A program made the position numbers and the translations under genes. From NCBI GenBank assembly GCA_015179045.1, contig WHUZ01000046.1:1-64000 (forward strand): DNA of 64,000 nt. The letters are read 5' to 3'. This DNA comes from Kalaharituber pfeilii (taxonomy: Eukaryota > Ascomycota > Pezizomycetes > Pezizales > Pezizaceae). Positions 22,340 to 32,539 of the stretch are shown here, piece by piece (positions within the stretch are counted from its first letter, which is position 1; every line of letters begins with the position of its first letter). Below the pieces are notes generated by a model that did not search any database, had not been told where the DNA came from, and was given only the letters and a program-made list of their open reading frames with translations.

Positions 22340-23902
22340 TCAATCACCGTTTGCATCACCGCTTATCTTCAAAACAATAGCATAATTTCGTTCTACAGGA
22401 CCTTGTTCCCCCGTGCGCTGTCGCGGCCTCCGAGCACTGCTCCCAAACCATCCGTAGGCATCCAGCGTAGTGTGAACGAAACTCGTGGCCTGCGCAGCCA
22501 CTGAAACCCCACGCACCAAGGGAGCTCCAGCCGCCGTGACTCTGCCTGCGGCGCCTAGGCTCTGACACATGGAGAAAAAGCTTCCGGCCCGCGCCAGCCC
22601 AATGCTCGAGTGCCATGCTGTTGCTAATCCAGTCATTGTTGGGCCAAACCCCACTAGCGTGAGCGCAGGGCCAAGAACAGCCATGGGAGCCACGGAGAGG
22701 ACAGTGAGTCCGACTTGGGCAGCGGTCTTGCCAGGATTGTTTTTAATGTAGTTGCCGATGCCGGTAACAGCGCCCCAAGCGAAGGCACCAACGTCAAAAC
22801 CAGCGGGAGGAGATTCTGTTGCAGGAGGCGGCGAGCTCCCAGACACGGCGAGCATGCTGATCGTGAGCTGTGGCTGGATAGTTGTCTTTAATTCAACAAC
22901 TTGCTGGCTTTCGAGGCACCACAGCATTGTTGCGATAGACTCCATTAATGTGAAATCAGTTATCGGGGGCATCCCAGATGGGACTGCGTACATTAATAGT
23001 AAAATGCGCGCAATTGTAAGCTTGAACAATTCTTCTACGTTGCCGATAGTTTCTCTTGTCGTAGGGAGGGAAGTGGGTGGCCATTCCCGAGCGCATTGTT
23101 GGAGTCGGTCTCGTAGAGCAATGTTTATTCGATGGCTGTTCGCGTTATGGTGATCGACCGGGACTCTCTCTGACACTTGGTTTACCAAGTCTGTCAAAGC
23201 GAGTGTGTCAAGTGAGTATCTTATGAAATCTGGGATGGTCGCTGAGGTTAGCATCTCTACCATGGTTTCAATAGGAGTAGTGCGTGCTCACTTGATGCAT
23301 CAATATTATTAATACTTGAGGTATCAAAGCTCTCTTCCACAAGCCTTCCAATATGCCTCTTGACGAGCACGCCTGCCAACTCGGGAATATCAAGTTCCTC
23401 AAAACTGGCCAGATTGTACGTGTGTTGGAGGCCTGGACCTATGTGTAATCAATTTTAGCTCATTTACCGATGCGCAAAAAAGTTCAGCGTGTTGTCTTCG
23501 CTTTGGATAGAAAGGTTTCTGACCTTGTCCCGCCACCTCCGATGGTGGCTCCAGCATTCGGTGAATTAGCTGAATCTTTTCCATACCAAGTTCATGCTGC
23601 CGCTCATCTGCAACGATTGGAAAGTACAGCTGCGTTCGAATTCGGGAATTTTCATATCGTACTCTAGTATGTTGCGATTTTTGCAAGGGTCGTTCACGGA
23701 GGAACTGTTCCCACAGCTGGTCAAAGTGTCTCTCCGCAGCTTCGACGAAGAGGCTTTTAGGGTCTCGTGGCATCTGTTGCGACCCGGCGGCGACTTGTAA
23801 CTGGGTCTGTGGAATCCATAGTGTTATGGCAGCGGGGTCACGCGGCGTGGAGTCTTGCCCGTCTGGCGGTGGAACGGATGTGAAGTAGCTGCGGAAGCCC
23901 AT
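22340..23902 (-). CDS. 472-aa protein with IFI6/ISG12-like C-terminal domain
   Basis: Three exons, 23902-23524, 23438-23316 and 23256-22340, join in one frame (379, 123 and 917 nt, both introns in phase 1). The start is the ATG at 23900-23902 (MGFRSYFTSVPPPDG). The first donor (GTCAGA) is weak; a better-looking GTAAAT donor nearby breaks the frame. The N-terminal ~290 residues are helical and unfamiliar. Residues ~345-440 form a Gly/Ala-rich hydrophobic region with GLTVLSVAPMAVLGPALT, VGFGPTMTGLATAWHSS and AGSFFSMCQSLGAAG. This matches the layout of the Ifi-6-16/ISG12 family: 'PxxLgxxGFtxxGlaagSxAa' followed by 'aGsxfaxxQSxGAaG'. Members are small membrane proteins, mitochondrial in animals. 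Here the domain is fused to a long N-terminal part. The assignment is by motif only. Confidence 0.7.
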
Positions 23903-23949
23903 GTTGAGGTTTTGGAAGAGACAGCCGAATTTCGCGCGACAATGCGCGG

Positions 23950-25080
23950 TTCAAAGTGTGAATCTTTAGAGTTCCGCTGGCCGTTGTTGTAATCGTGTGT
24001 TTTGGCCGTGAACGTGAGATCATGAGTTCAGGAGTGCGTACCAGGCTATGTACCTTTGGGTTGGTCGATCTGCGCGCAGCCACAAGTTGCATGTGGCCGG
24101 CTGAAACTGGCCATGCTACTAGTATTGTAATGCCGGGCTAGTTTGCCAAGCTTTCTTGGGAGGCCTGAAAATACAACAATGCACTTGTAGAGTACCACAC
24201 TTCCACTGGCTATGCTCCTAGTCTAGGCGTCACCAGTTTTAAAATATAAGCGGAGTACTGAGCACAGCCTAGGTACGGGATCAATCACATATACAATATA
24301 ATCCGAGGATTTTTTTTAAGACCTATTTAAGTTTGTATGTCGCCTTAAGTGTTGGACCATAGACTACAATGACACAAAGTACAATGTACTGGTACTCCTG
24401 AGATTAGGTACCCTGACTGCGGGTTGCAACTGGAAGGGCCCTGGCTACAATTTCGCAAATCGAGAGGCTACAAGAGATGAGGAGAATGCGGTTACTGCAA
24501 TCACAGCTAATACTAGGCAGCTGAAAGTAGAATTAATGCGACGTATACCAACTAGGTAAGAAGCTGTCATAAAACCCGAATGGGAATGCGACTGTCAACT
24601 GAAGTAACTTAATATTGGTGTCCCTTTCGTGTTTTGAAGTATCGTCGCTCATGTAGTCACATGCTTTTACTCACGCTACATTGGGTGGCAATAAAATCGC
24701 TGCACAAGTTTCATTGATTTAGTTAAACTAGCTACAATCTCATAGCATGAGATACCCAAGTACATATTGGAGTGCGCCTTCCGGAAGTCCAACTTCCTCC
24801 TCTCGTTGAGTGGTTTGACTGTGCTCAGGTCAAAAGCCTGTGTGCGAAGTACCTATGTGACGTAGAAAGCGCCGGCAAAGCGAACACCAACTGCCGGTGC
24901 CAATGTGTTCTCGTGCGGGACTGTGCGAATAACCAAAACAAGGGGAAGAAACGAATGGGTTTTTGCCCGCCGCTACTCCCCCTCTAGGTATTATGTCTTT
25001 TTCTTTCATGGTCGACCTTACACTACGCTGCACTACTTTTCGTTGCTCATTCGTTCCCAATCCACTCTACAATTTGTCAA
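23950..25080. other. No gene recognised
   Basis: Several short frames on both strands, none with a domain or coherent splicing. The left end should hold the promoter of the 22340-23902 gene. Confidence 0.3.
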
Positions 25081-25082
25081 AC

Positions 25083-25160
25083 CTGTTATATTGGATAAGT
25101 GCGGGACTGGCGGGTTCTATCCAATAAGACAGAACATCCAATATGACAGGATCCAGTTCC
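25083..25160. repeat. TATTGGATAAG foldback and TGACAGG repeat
   Basis: CTGTTATATTGGATAAGTGC...GGTTCTATCCAATAAGACAG is an imperfect hairpin, followed by ATCCAATATGACAGG. It is similar to 20350-20395 and to the tract at 2.3 kb. Confidence 0.55.
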
Positions 25161-25482
25161 AGAGGCTCCAACTGCATTGTAGGTCGTTCGAACTGTTTGC
25201 TGAGGCACCTTTGTGTCCTGCGCGGGACCAACGGGCTCACGTGAGGTGTTGCGCAACCAATAGTGTGATGCAGTTTGCTGTGGGAAGCGAAATGATAAAC
25301 ATGACCACCTCCATTGGACAGTGCGGGGGGAAACTCACAATTTAGTTTCACGCGAAACGGCTCTAGCGAAACTACGAAATCGTTTGGTTGCCGTAGTTTC
25401 CACTTTTGAAATCTCGGCTATTCACCACAACGTGACGTACACGCACTTTTTACACCAAAACCGACCGTGCGCGATAACATAT

Positions 25483-25554
25483 TTTTTCTTTTTTCTTTTT
25501 TTTCCCCCTTATATCATTACTCACATGCCGCGCTGTGGGCTATGGTGAGATTAG
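25483..25554 (-). mobile_element. Solo A-tail retroposon, 72 bp
   Basis: A T-rich run and TATATCATTACTCACATGCC...CTATGGTGAGATTAG between 16-bp repeats GTGCGCGATAACATAT (25467-25482, 25555-25570). The oligo(T) is interrupted by C, a sign of age. Confidence 0.9.
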
Positions 25555-25570
25555 GTGCGCGATAACATAT

Positions 25571-26080
25571 ATCTCAACCACCAGAATAGAATTCGGTATC
25601 CAGCTTGTGGAGGGGTTAAATAGAGGAATAGTCATCATATTCTGCACCTTAGTTTTTTCAGAACTTATGTTTCGAAGGGACTTATGATTCTATCAATTTC
25701 GCATCATATATTGGCATCAGCTTGGCATATATTTTTTGCTGTAATACCACTGGTATTGAATTCCACTTATCACACCTTGAATATCTATATTTTGCCTCAT
25801 TCAAAGATGTGAGAAGTACACCAAAAAAATGTGATGGACTTATTCACAAACCTCATATTCTCATAGAAATTTTTTTATTGTATGCAATAATTGTATAGGA
25901 AAACTACGGGAAACGGCAATTTGAGGTATGAACTAGGCATTAAACAACATTAAGCCAATAACTTCCCTAATTATCAAGTGGCCTATTAGGGACGCTCTTT
26001 GGCCAGAATTCTATAACCATTATGGCGAGCGTTGAAGGGAAGTAGCGCATTCCACCCTCCACTGCACTTTATATGGGTCC
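25571..26080. other. No gene recognised
   Basis: AT-rich sequence without supported ORFs. Confidence 0.3.
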
Positions 26081-26150
26081 ATGCCCTGTTATGGTGAATA
26101 GCTGCAAGCGGAGTGACGTGAAAAAGAGAAAAGAAACAAAAAAAAAAAAA
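26078..26150 (+). mobile_element. B tail, somewhat degraded
   Basis: GGGTCCATGCCCTGTTATGG, then GAATAGCTGCAAGCGGAGTG and an A-rich tail with G interruptions. Its 5' flank TATATGGGTCC resembles the 3'UTR of the LINE type at 36.0 and 52.3 kb. The duplication is not clear. Confidence 0.6.
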
Positions 26151-26387
26151 GGGAATTCCATATGAATGCATGCCAAGACATCAATGAAAAACTCATGGTG
26201 CCATTAATCGACCACAATGTCATTTCAGTGCAAATAGAGGTATCAAGGCTGAAGAATAACACTTTATTTATTTCCCCTGAAATGCGCATACAAAATTCTA
26301 TTCTGGTGGTTGAGATATATGTTGTCGCGCATGCTCAGTTTTGGTGCTTCGAGGTGGTGTACGTCGCTTTGTGGTGAAAGACAGTGC

Positions 26388-26472
26388 TACTAGCTAGTAA
26401 ACTATGTATTCGGACATAGCGCATAATGTGCATTAGTACTCCTGTCCGAATACATATTTTACTGGCTAGTAC
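26388..26472. repeat. 85-bp foldback
   Basis: TACTAGCTAGTAAACTATGT...TCGGACA pairs with TGTCCGAATACATATTTTAC...GGCTAGTA. The centre holds AGCGCATAAT, as in the 16.7-kb foldback. Confidence 0.65.
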
Positions 26473-26734
26473 CAGTCGCCAAGGCTTGGGGAATACTGCA
26501 CCGATATTTGACCAACCACCTACTGACTTTCTCTCTACACCTGCTATGATTACCCCACATGTGCCTCATAACTTTGTATTGAAGACGTTAGACACAAACA
26601 CATGTATTGCGAATGAGCCTTAGGCTGGTAGAAAAACACAAATTCTTTGCACTAAGCTACCATTAGGTACTTACTTCCTAACTGTCAAATTGGATACCCT
26701 TTTTCCTCTCCAGTAATTTCTCCTATGTACTTAA

Positions 26735-26790
26735 TCTCGCCATAGCCCTCAGGGCGGCATGCGAGTAATGATATTGAAAAAAAAAAAAAC
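26735..26790 (+). mobile_element. A tail, solo-like
   Basis: ATCTCGCCATAGCCCTCAGG...GCATGCGAGTAATGATATTG and about 13 A. No LINE sequence precedes the hairpin. I could not find a matching duplication. Confidence 0.7.
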
Positions 26791-26918
26791 TACAGTATTT
26801 TCACACTGTGTCTTAGCACGCGAAGGGATTACTAGTGCTCTCTGGGGGTTATATGTAGAATTAGGCGGTGGACATTTTGAGTCACCATTACGACTGGGCT
26901 CACCTGATGTCTTGAGAA

Positions 26919-27253
26919 TAGTGAGCGGCACGAGCTAGCTCGAGCCGAGCTGGAGGGTGAGCTCGAGCTGGCCTGGCATGAGCTCGAGCCTGGATTGATT
27001 ATATACATAATATTGACAAACTAAACTAAACTAAGCTAAATTTTCATCTTTCTCACTACTATCAGGTAAATTGTGCATTTCGAAGTTGTTGGTAGGTCAG
27101 AATGAGCTCCAAGTCTCTAATTATTACTATATTAGGTATTTACAGTTTATGAAACCTTGCACTGGCTAAGCATTTTAGCGAGCTGTCAAGAAAAACACTA
27201 GCATGATCTTGGCTCGTTTGAGCTCGATCTGGCTCGGCTCGTGCCGCTCACTA
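26919..27253 (-). mobile_element. hAT-type MITE, copy 2 (335 bp)
   Basis: Perfect terminal repeats TAGTGAGCGGC / GCCGCTCACTA and a perfect 8-bp duplication CTTGAGAA (26911-26918, 27254-27261). It is inverted relative to the other copies. This copy defines the family ends and the 8-bp target site expected of hAT transposons. Confidence 0.92.
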
Positions 27254-27261
27254 CTTGAGAA

Positions 27262-27930
27262 GATGAATATATCATGTATGGTTCAATTTTGTTTTTTTAA
27301 TGATCTGAACCCTAACAAAGATTGAGCCAATTTTCCAAGAGTAGCAGCTCAGGCCTTGAGTGGGACATTCTCGCTCACGAGGAGATAATGCAGGACAATA
27401 TATCTGAGCCACCTGTCATATTATGCATATATTTAGCAATATAAGAAGATATGCGCTTGTCCATTTTGCAACGTATAAGGTCTTCCTGCGTCGGCCGGTT
27501 CAGGACGTGTGGAAGAGATATACACGATGAAGGTTTACAGTAAACACAAGATAGTATGTTCGATTGATGGCGAAACGAAAATTCAAATAGAAGGTCAATA
27601 CATCTGAACAAAAAGATCAACAAATCCCACTCCACTTATCACCCCTGTCTGCTTTGTTGCACTCCTGTTCCCTCGTCTCGTTCTTTTTATTTTTTTTTCC
27701 CCCCTCATTTTTTTTTTTTTTTTTTTCCTCCTTTTTTTTCCCTTTTTTTTTTTTGCTTTTTTTTAAAAAATAAAATAAAATAATAGAACAAAAGCAACAA
27801 GAAACCAAATCCATAGACATAAAATCGCTCAAGACAGCCTAACCTCATCCTGTCCTTTCAACCGTGACGAAACCATGAGAAAGACCTCCAAACCATGTCT
27901 GTGTATGACCAAATTCTTCGACACTGCACT
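27262..27930. other. No gene; low-complexity T-rich tract
   Basis: About 27685-27770 is a long interrupted poly(T)/poly(C) run with no tail hairpin, so I do not call it a retroposon. The rest probably includes the 3'UTR of the lectin gene. Confidence 0.4.
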
Positions 27931-27933
27931 CAA

Positions 27934-29781
27934 TTACAAATGATCCACATCCGTGTCTACAATACCACACGCCAGTGCCCACTGGTCGGACCCAATGCCA
28001 TGTTCAGGCCTTCTTGGCACCCTCTCTAACAAAATATTATCCCCATCCAAGCAGGATACACTGAATAATCTCGCCTCTCGCTTGTCATTCTGGAACGAAG
28101 CGGCGCCGAGGATGCTATCAGGTTCGATCTTGCCGACACGGCGTGGCTCCAAGGTCGTGCTCTTGATAACGTATTCGTCATTCGGCTTGTAGTCTAGTGC
28201 CCAGATGTACTTGGCGCTGCCCTGGCGCTGGAGATAGAAGACCGTAACCTTTTGCTCGCCGTCCTCAGTCCGGCGTGGGACGATGGCGAGGGGGGAGTTT
28301 TTGCTAATCTGATACGATTCGCGGATGACTATTTTGTGCAGGATACCTTCAGTTAGTATAGCTATCAAAGCTTGTGGATCTATACTTACCAATTGTATCC
28401 TGCCAGTCTGCCTTCCCCGAATTTTTACGGGTCCCAACTGCCAAACACAACGCCCGCTCAACATTCCTAAATACTACATATGTAGTCCTGTCCTTTTGCG
28501 CAACTGCAATAAACCCGTTTGGCAGCACCTCTTCCTCCATCAGCGTTGTTCTTGTCCACTCATACTCCCCAGTGGTCTTTTGCTTCCCGACGATCTCCTG
28601 CAGACCATTAGATTCATCGACGTAGTAAAGAAGGATCAAATTAGATCGTTCAGGGTCAAACGGATCCGCAACGTGCGTTGTTGCGAATTTGGAGAATCTG
28701 TGTGCTTTAGGCCCCTCAAGACGGCGTTGTTCTTTCTGGTGACTACAATATTGTACGGACCCTACCGCTGATCCAACCTCACGTTTGCGGTTATCATGGC
28801 CTCGTAGGAGATGAGGCTCTTGCCACCCGTCGTTAAATTCTTGTTGATAGATGTAACCATCGCCATTTTCTGGGGAGAAGAAGAGAGATCGCTAACATGA
28901 TGATAAACTATCAGGAAAATTGCGCATTGTATCAAACTGAAGAGGATGTCGGTTACTCTACCTTCTTAGGATCGACAGGGTGATACGCAAGCGCAAAGTT
29001 CTGTCTTGGCACTAGGCCTGGGTACACTTCAATCTCTGTTGCGGCATGCCAACGACCATTCTTAAAGGTAACCTCAGCCAGGCTGACCTTGTCTTCGATG
29101 TGAGTCCTGTAGGCAATCCGGCAGCGGTCCCTGGTGGGATCTGAGGCAACTGCGAAAGCGGAAGCGTTGATGTTCCCATCAACAAGGCCAAAGTCAGAAG
29201 GGATAATGATTGGTTCCGGTACTGTTGGCGGCAAGTACGTTTATCAGCTTCATTGACTCACAAATGATAACAGAATGGACCTTTTTTTTTTTAAAAAAAA
29301 AAAAATTTCACGTAACCCTGCTTGCACCTGTTTGCCATGGCAGGGCACGACAGAATGGATGGATTGCGTATAATATAACAGTCCCCACTTACCATACTTA
29401 GGCTCCCCAGAAACGTTGAAGATATACTCTCCTAGGTCCAGAGCCACTATCTTCTTGGTCCCATCCGACCCTTTGACAGTCACAACAAGGGTCGATTGGT
29501 ACACGGTGGCGCCTTCCACGAGATCATCCCATTTGGCAGGGTCAGGACATGGATGCCATTCAAACCGACCCTCTAAAAAGTCATTAATGACACAAATACC
29601 GTTTATGTATAAGGGTCATGTTTTATTACATACCTTGCTGAACGTCAAGCACGTCAGTCAGGTTAAGCTCCTTCACCATCCAACATCCATTTGGCTGCCG
29701 GAACTGTCCTGTGAGGATGCGCTTGTCGCGAACCTCCAGTTTGCGGGTGCTAGGGAGAAGCAAAGTACTCTGCGCGACCAT
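27934..29781 (-). CDS. Chimeric lectin: cyanovirin-N domain plus beta-propeller
   Basis: Five exons: 29781-29634, 29572-29393, 29221-28962, 28891-28390 and 28346-27934. They join in one frame to 500 aa. Introns are 61, 171, 70 and 43 nt; the last has a TACTAAC branch site. Residues ~1-110 have the cyanovirin-N layout: LTGQFRQPNGCWM, ELNLTDVL, GRFEWHPCPDPAKWDDL, YQSTLVVTVKG, VALDLGEYIFNVSGEPKY, two half-repeats each ending in a short 'N..G' strand. The remaining ~390 residues repeat strands such as CRIAYRTHIEDKVSLAE, NFALAYHPVDPK, DGYIYQQEFNDGWQEP, ILLYYVDESNGLQEI and IAVAQKDRTTYVVF. These resemble fungal fucose-lectin-like propellers. A segment around 28650-28800 looks less propeller-like and may hide another splice. 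No signal peptide is seen, so it is probably cytosolic. Glycan binding is inferred; the ligand is unknown. Confidence 0.78.
29280..29349 (-). mobile_element. Solo B-tail retroposon inside a lectin intron, 70 bp
   Basis: Poly(T), a short poly(A), TTTCACGTAACCCTGCTTGC and CATGGCAGGGCACG, between 10-bp repeats ACAGAATGGA (29270-29279, 29350-29359). It lies wholly within intron 2 (29222-29392), in the same orientation as the gene. Without it the intron would be about 91 nt. Confidence 0.88.
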
Positions 29782-29799
29782 TGTGTATTCAGTTGTCGG

Positions 29800-31970
29800 T
29801 GCTGGCCGGTACTCGGTTAGTCTTAAATGCAGAGAGGTAATCGACTGAGAGATAGAAGGTGCTGTAGCTCAAGAGTGCTTGCAGGTGCAGCAGGTATAAT
29901 GGCGACGATAGCTTGAATTGCTCGATGTCGAGATGAGGCCGACTTCGAGGAGGGCGGATGGGCATTTTATACATACCTGCTGTCAACCTAGCTCTATAAT
30001 GCACCTTGAACGCCTTCACCTTTACCAGCCCTGTGAGTTGTAGATATCTCCTCAATACCCGCGCTACTTTTTTGAGAACACCACAGCACTCGGAGATAAT
30101 TAACGCCATTCGTGCTTTGCGTCAAACTAGCTTATGCTTTGGCGACAACGATGAATAATTGTGAGAGATGTGCCGTGCAGGCAAGTGGTGTACAATATCG
30201 TACGGTCGTTCGAACGCAAAGCTGCAATGCTTCATGTGTTAAGCACATGTGTTAAGCACATGCTAGTAAGGCCGCCCAGCAGAAAAGAACCTGCTGGAGC
30301 TGAGATGAACTCCAGGGGGAAGATTTGCGAGACTCGTAACAGCCCTAGGTGGCAAACTAGAGAACAAGGGGCTACCGGCTTGGAAGCGCAAGCCGAAGCA
30401 TATAGCGACGAGACCAGGAGGAGACGACAACGCACGTCCTGAGGAAATGCTGGATATCGAGGCTGAAGTGGCTGAGGAGGAGAGAAAGCATTGGATGTTC
30501 ACCAAGGGAGGTGGAGGGGTAGGAAACGGGAAGGGAGGGTGACACACTGACGGCGTTCTTCGTATGGACGGGTCTGTGAGGAAAAGGTGCTGCTTTAGTA
30601 GCGTTAGGGAGTTCATTACCTTTTTTGTTTGGAATTCCTTCGTAAATATATTTCCTTTGTACGTAATCCAGTCATAGGGCGGAGTATGAAATGGCGTATG
30701 AAGACTGGTCAATAACGAAATCCAGTGCGTCAGGAATGCATGCCAGGAGGTCTTCTATTCTTGTCATTCTCAATGTTCAATCATCGACCTGTTGTAGTCG
30801 AAGACGTCACAATGTTTGTGCATAAATTAAAGTCAATAAACCAACTACTGCACTATTCTTTTCTCTGATTCCATCACCGGGTCAACCCAGTATGTAACCT
30901 AACCCGGGTATATGGGTCCCTGCAACAGGCGGATAGTGCGTGGGGTTATAGTGTGTCACCTCCCCCACTCCCCAAGGAAAAAAAAAAACAAAAAAATAAC
31001 GAACCCCAGTTTTTCTTCTTCAATTTCAGCCGATCCCTTACACATCAGATAGCATCTCTCCTACGATCATCATCATACCAAATGAATTGGTATACCTATA
31101 GTTCATGCTCAGCCCATTCAGCTCGTTGTTGCCAGGCTCTTGGTGCTTTAATTCAAGGTAGTAGCTGAACTTGAGGCGTTCCGGAGAACGCCTAGTGTAT
31201 CAAGTCTGCTGCTGCTGCCACATTCTAGGTTTTCGAGATGCATAAAATTTACACTGCAGTGTGCTTCTCACTGACGCTATCTACTCGGTTGCTGTCCTTG
31301 TTATGAAGTCTGGTGAAGTGACGGATCGCGATCTCCTTAGGTAATAGAGACTCCATACCCAGCAGGGCGGCATACGAGTAACGAGGGATGAAAGAGGTCA
31401 CAGCCATCCTACAGTGGCGACTGCTCCAGCTCCCGTACGTTCAAAGGAAACCATGCAGACATCGGTTACAACTTTCTCTATGTCCGTCAAACCCCGCCCA
31501 TGAGGTCATAATCGAGAAATATACACCTTGAATAGAGACATATTATCAGCTTCAACGGCATCCCCAGCAGCCAACTCACAAAACATCTAGCTGAACCCCG
31601 CTCATGTCAGATGCTATATGCTATAGTCTTAGCGAACAGAGTACAACGTTTCAGGATCCTCGTAAAAAAGAAAATATTGCATACTTCCTTATACACATCT
31701 CTTGTCAATTCGTACCTCCCAGCACTATAGACACAAGGGAAAGGCTGTTGCTAGAATAGCAACGAAGACTAAAAAGCAAGTGAAAGCACAAAGTGTAGAG
31801 GTTAACTCGACTGAAAGTTGGATTGTCTAATCTTTATTGCACCAGCGTTAGGCATTGTCGTATCGATTACTCTTTACTGTAAATCTTTCAATGTTCTTAG
31901 ATAACTTTTAATTCAACGGCAGTATCTCGCTCAAGACGTTAAATTCGATCAGTCAGCCACAGTGCGCAGA
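29800..31970. other. No gene recognised
   Basis: The left part must hold the lectin promoter. About 31350-31395 has a degraded A-hairpin-like segment (CAGGGCGGCATACGAGTAAC) without poly(A). Open frames at 30.16-30.7 kb lack support. Confidence 0.3.
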
Positions 31971-31987
31971 GCTCTGGACAGTCCGGG

Positions 31988-32048
31988 CAAGGATTGTGAC
32001 CCCTCGCCATAGCCTACCAGGCGGCACGGGAGTAATGAAATGAAAAAC
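31988..32048 (+). mobile_element. Solo A-tail retroposon, 61 bp
   Basis: CAAGGATTGTGACC precedes a full A hairpin (CCTCGCCATAGCCTACCAGG) and a short, mutated A tail. Flanking 10-bp repeats ACAGTCCGGG (31978-31987, 32049-32058). Confidence 0.85.
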
Positions 32049-32413
32049 ACAGTCCGGGGACAGCCTGAGACATCCCACCGTTTACATGTACTCTTCAAGA
32101 GCAATGTACTAAAAGTTTTACCAAACGCGCATAGTGTATAATTTTATTGGACATTTGACATTCTTGTGTAGTCTCTAGTAGCACAAAGCTGCCACTTGCA
32201 ACCTCATCTCATGTATGGCGACCGATAAGGCTGACGGCAAACCCCTGTTCCCGCAATGTCAGCCCCAATTTTTATGGCTACCCGAACCGCACGGTCGGCA
32301 CCGTGCTAACCACTGTCAGCTACTGCCAGACATGTTGGAATTTATTTCCTTCTCCAGCCGCAATTCAATTCCTTAGTTATACGACTACATCGAAAACGGC
32401 ATGTAGTTACTAG

Positions 32414-32532
32414 CACCGCGGGCACTATATGTATTTAGCCATTAGGTTTTCTTTTCTTCTAATAAACCCTCGCCATAGCCCATAGGGCGGCATGCGAGTA
32501 TTGATTTAAAAATAAAAATAAAATAAAAAAAC
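32414..32532 (+). mobile_element. 3'UTR and A tail of an ORF1-only element
   Basis: GCGGGCACTATATGTATTTAG matches the 3'UTR downstream of ORF1 at 37.4, 48.2 and 61.7 kb. The A hairpin (about 32468-32500) and an A-rich tail with T interruptions follow. No ORF sequence remains and the duplication is unclear. Confidence 0.75.
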
Positions 32533-32539
32533 CTTATTC

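Noticed and set aside
27680..27775. Long T/C run as a retroposon tail
   Set aside because: No A or B hairpin follows it and no duplication flanks it; it is better called low complexity.
29222..29392. Solo tails as 'introners' that create new introns
   Set aside because: Only one lies in an intron, and there the splice sites lie outside the insert and its duplication. The ends of the tails carry no consistent GT/AG.
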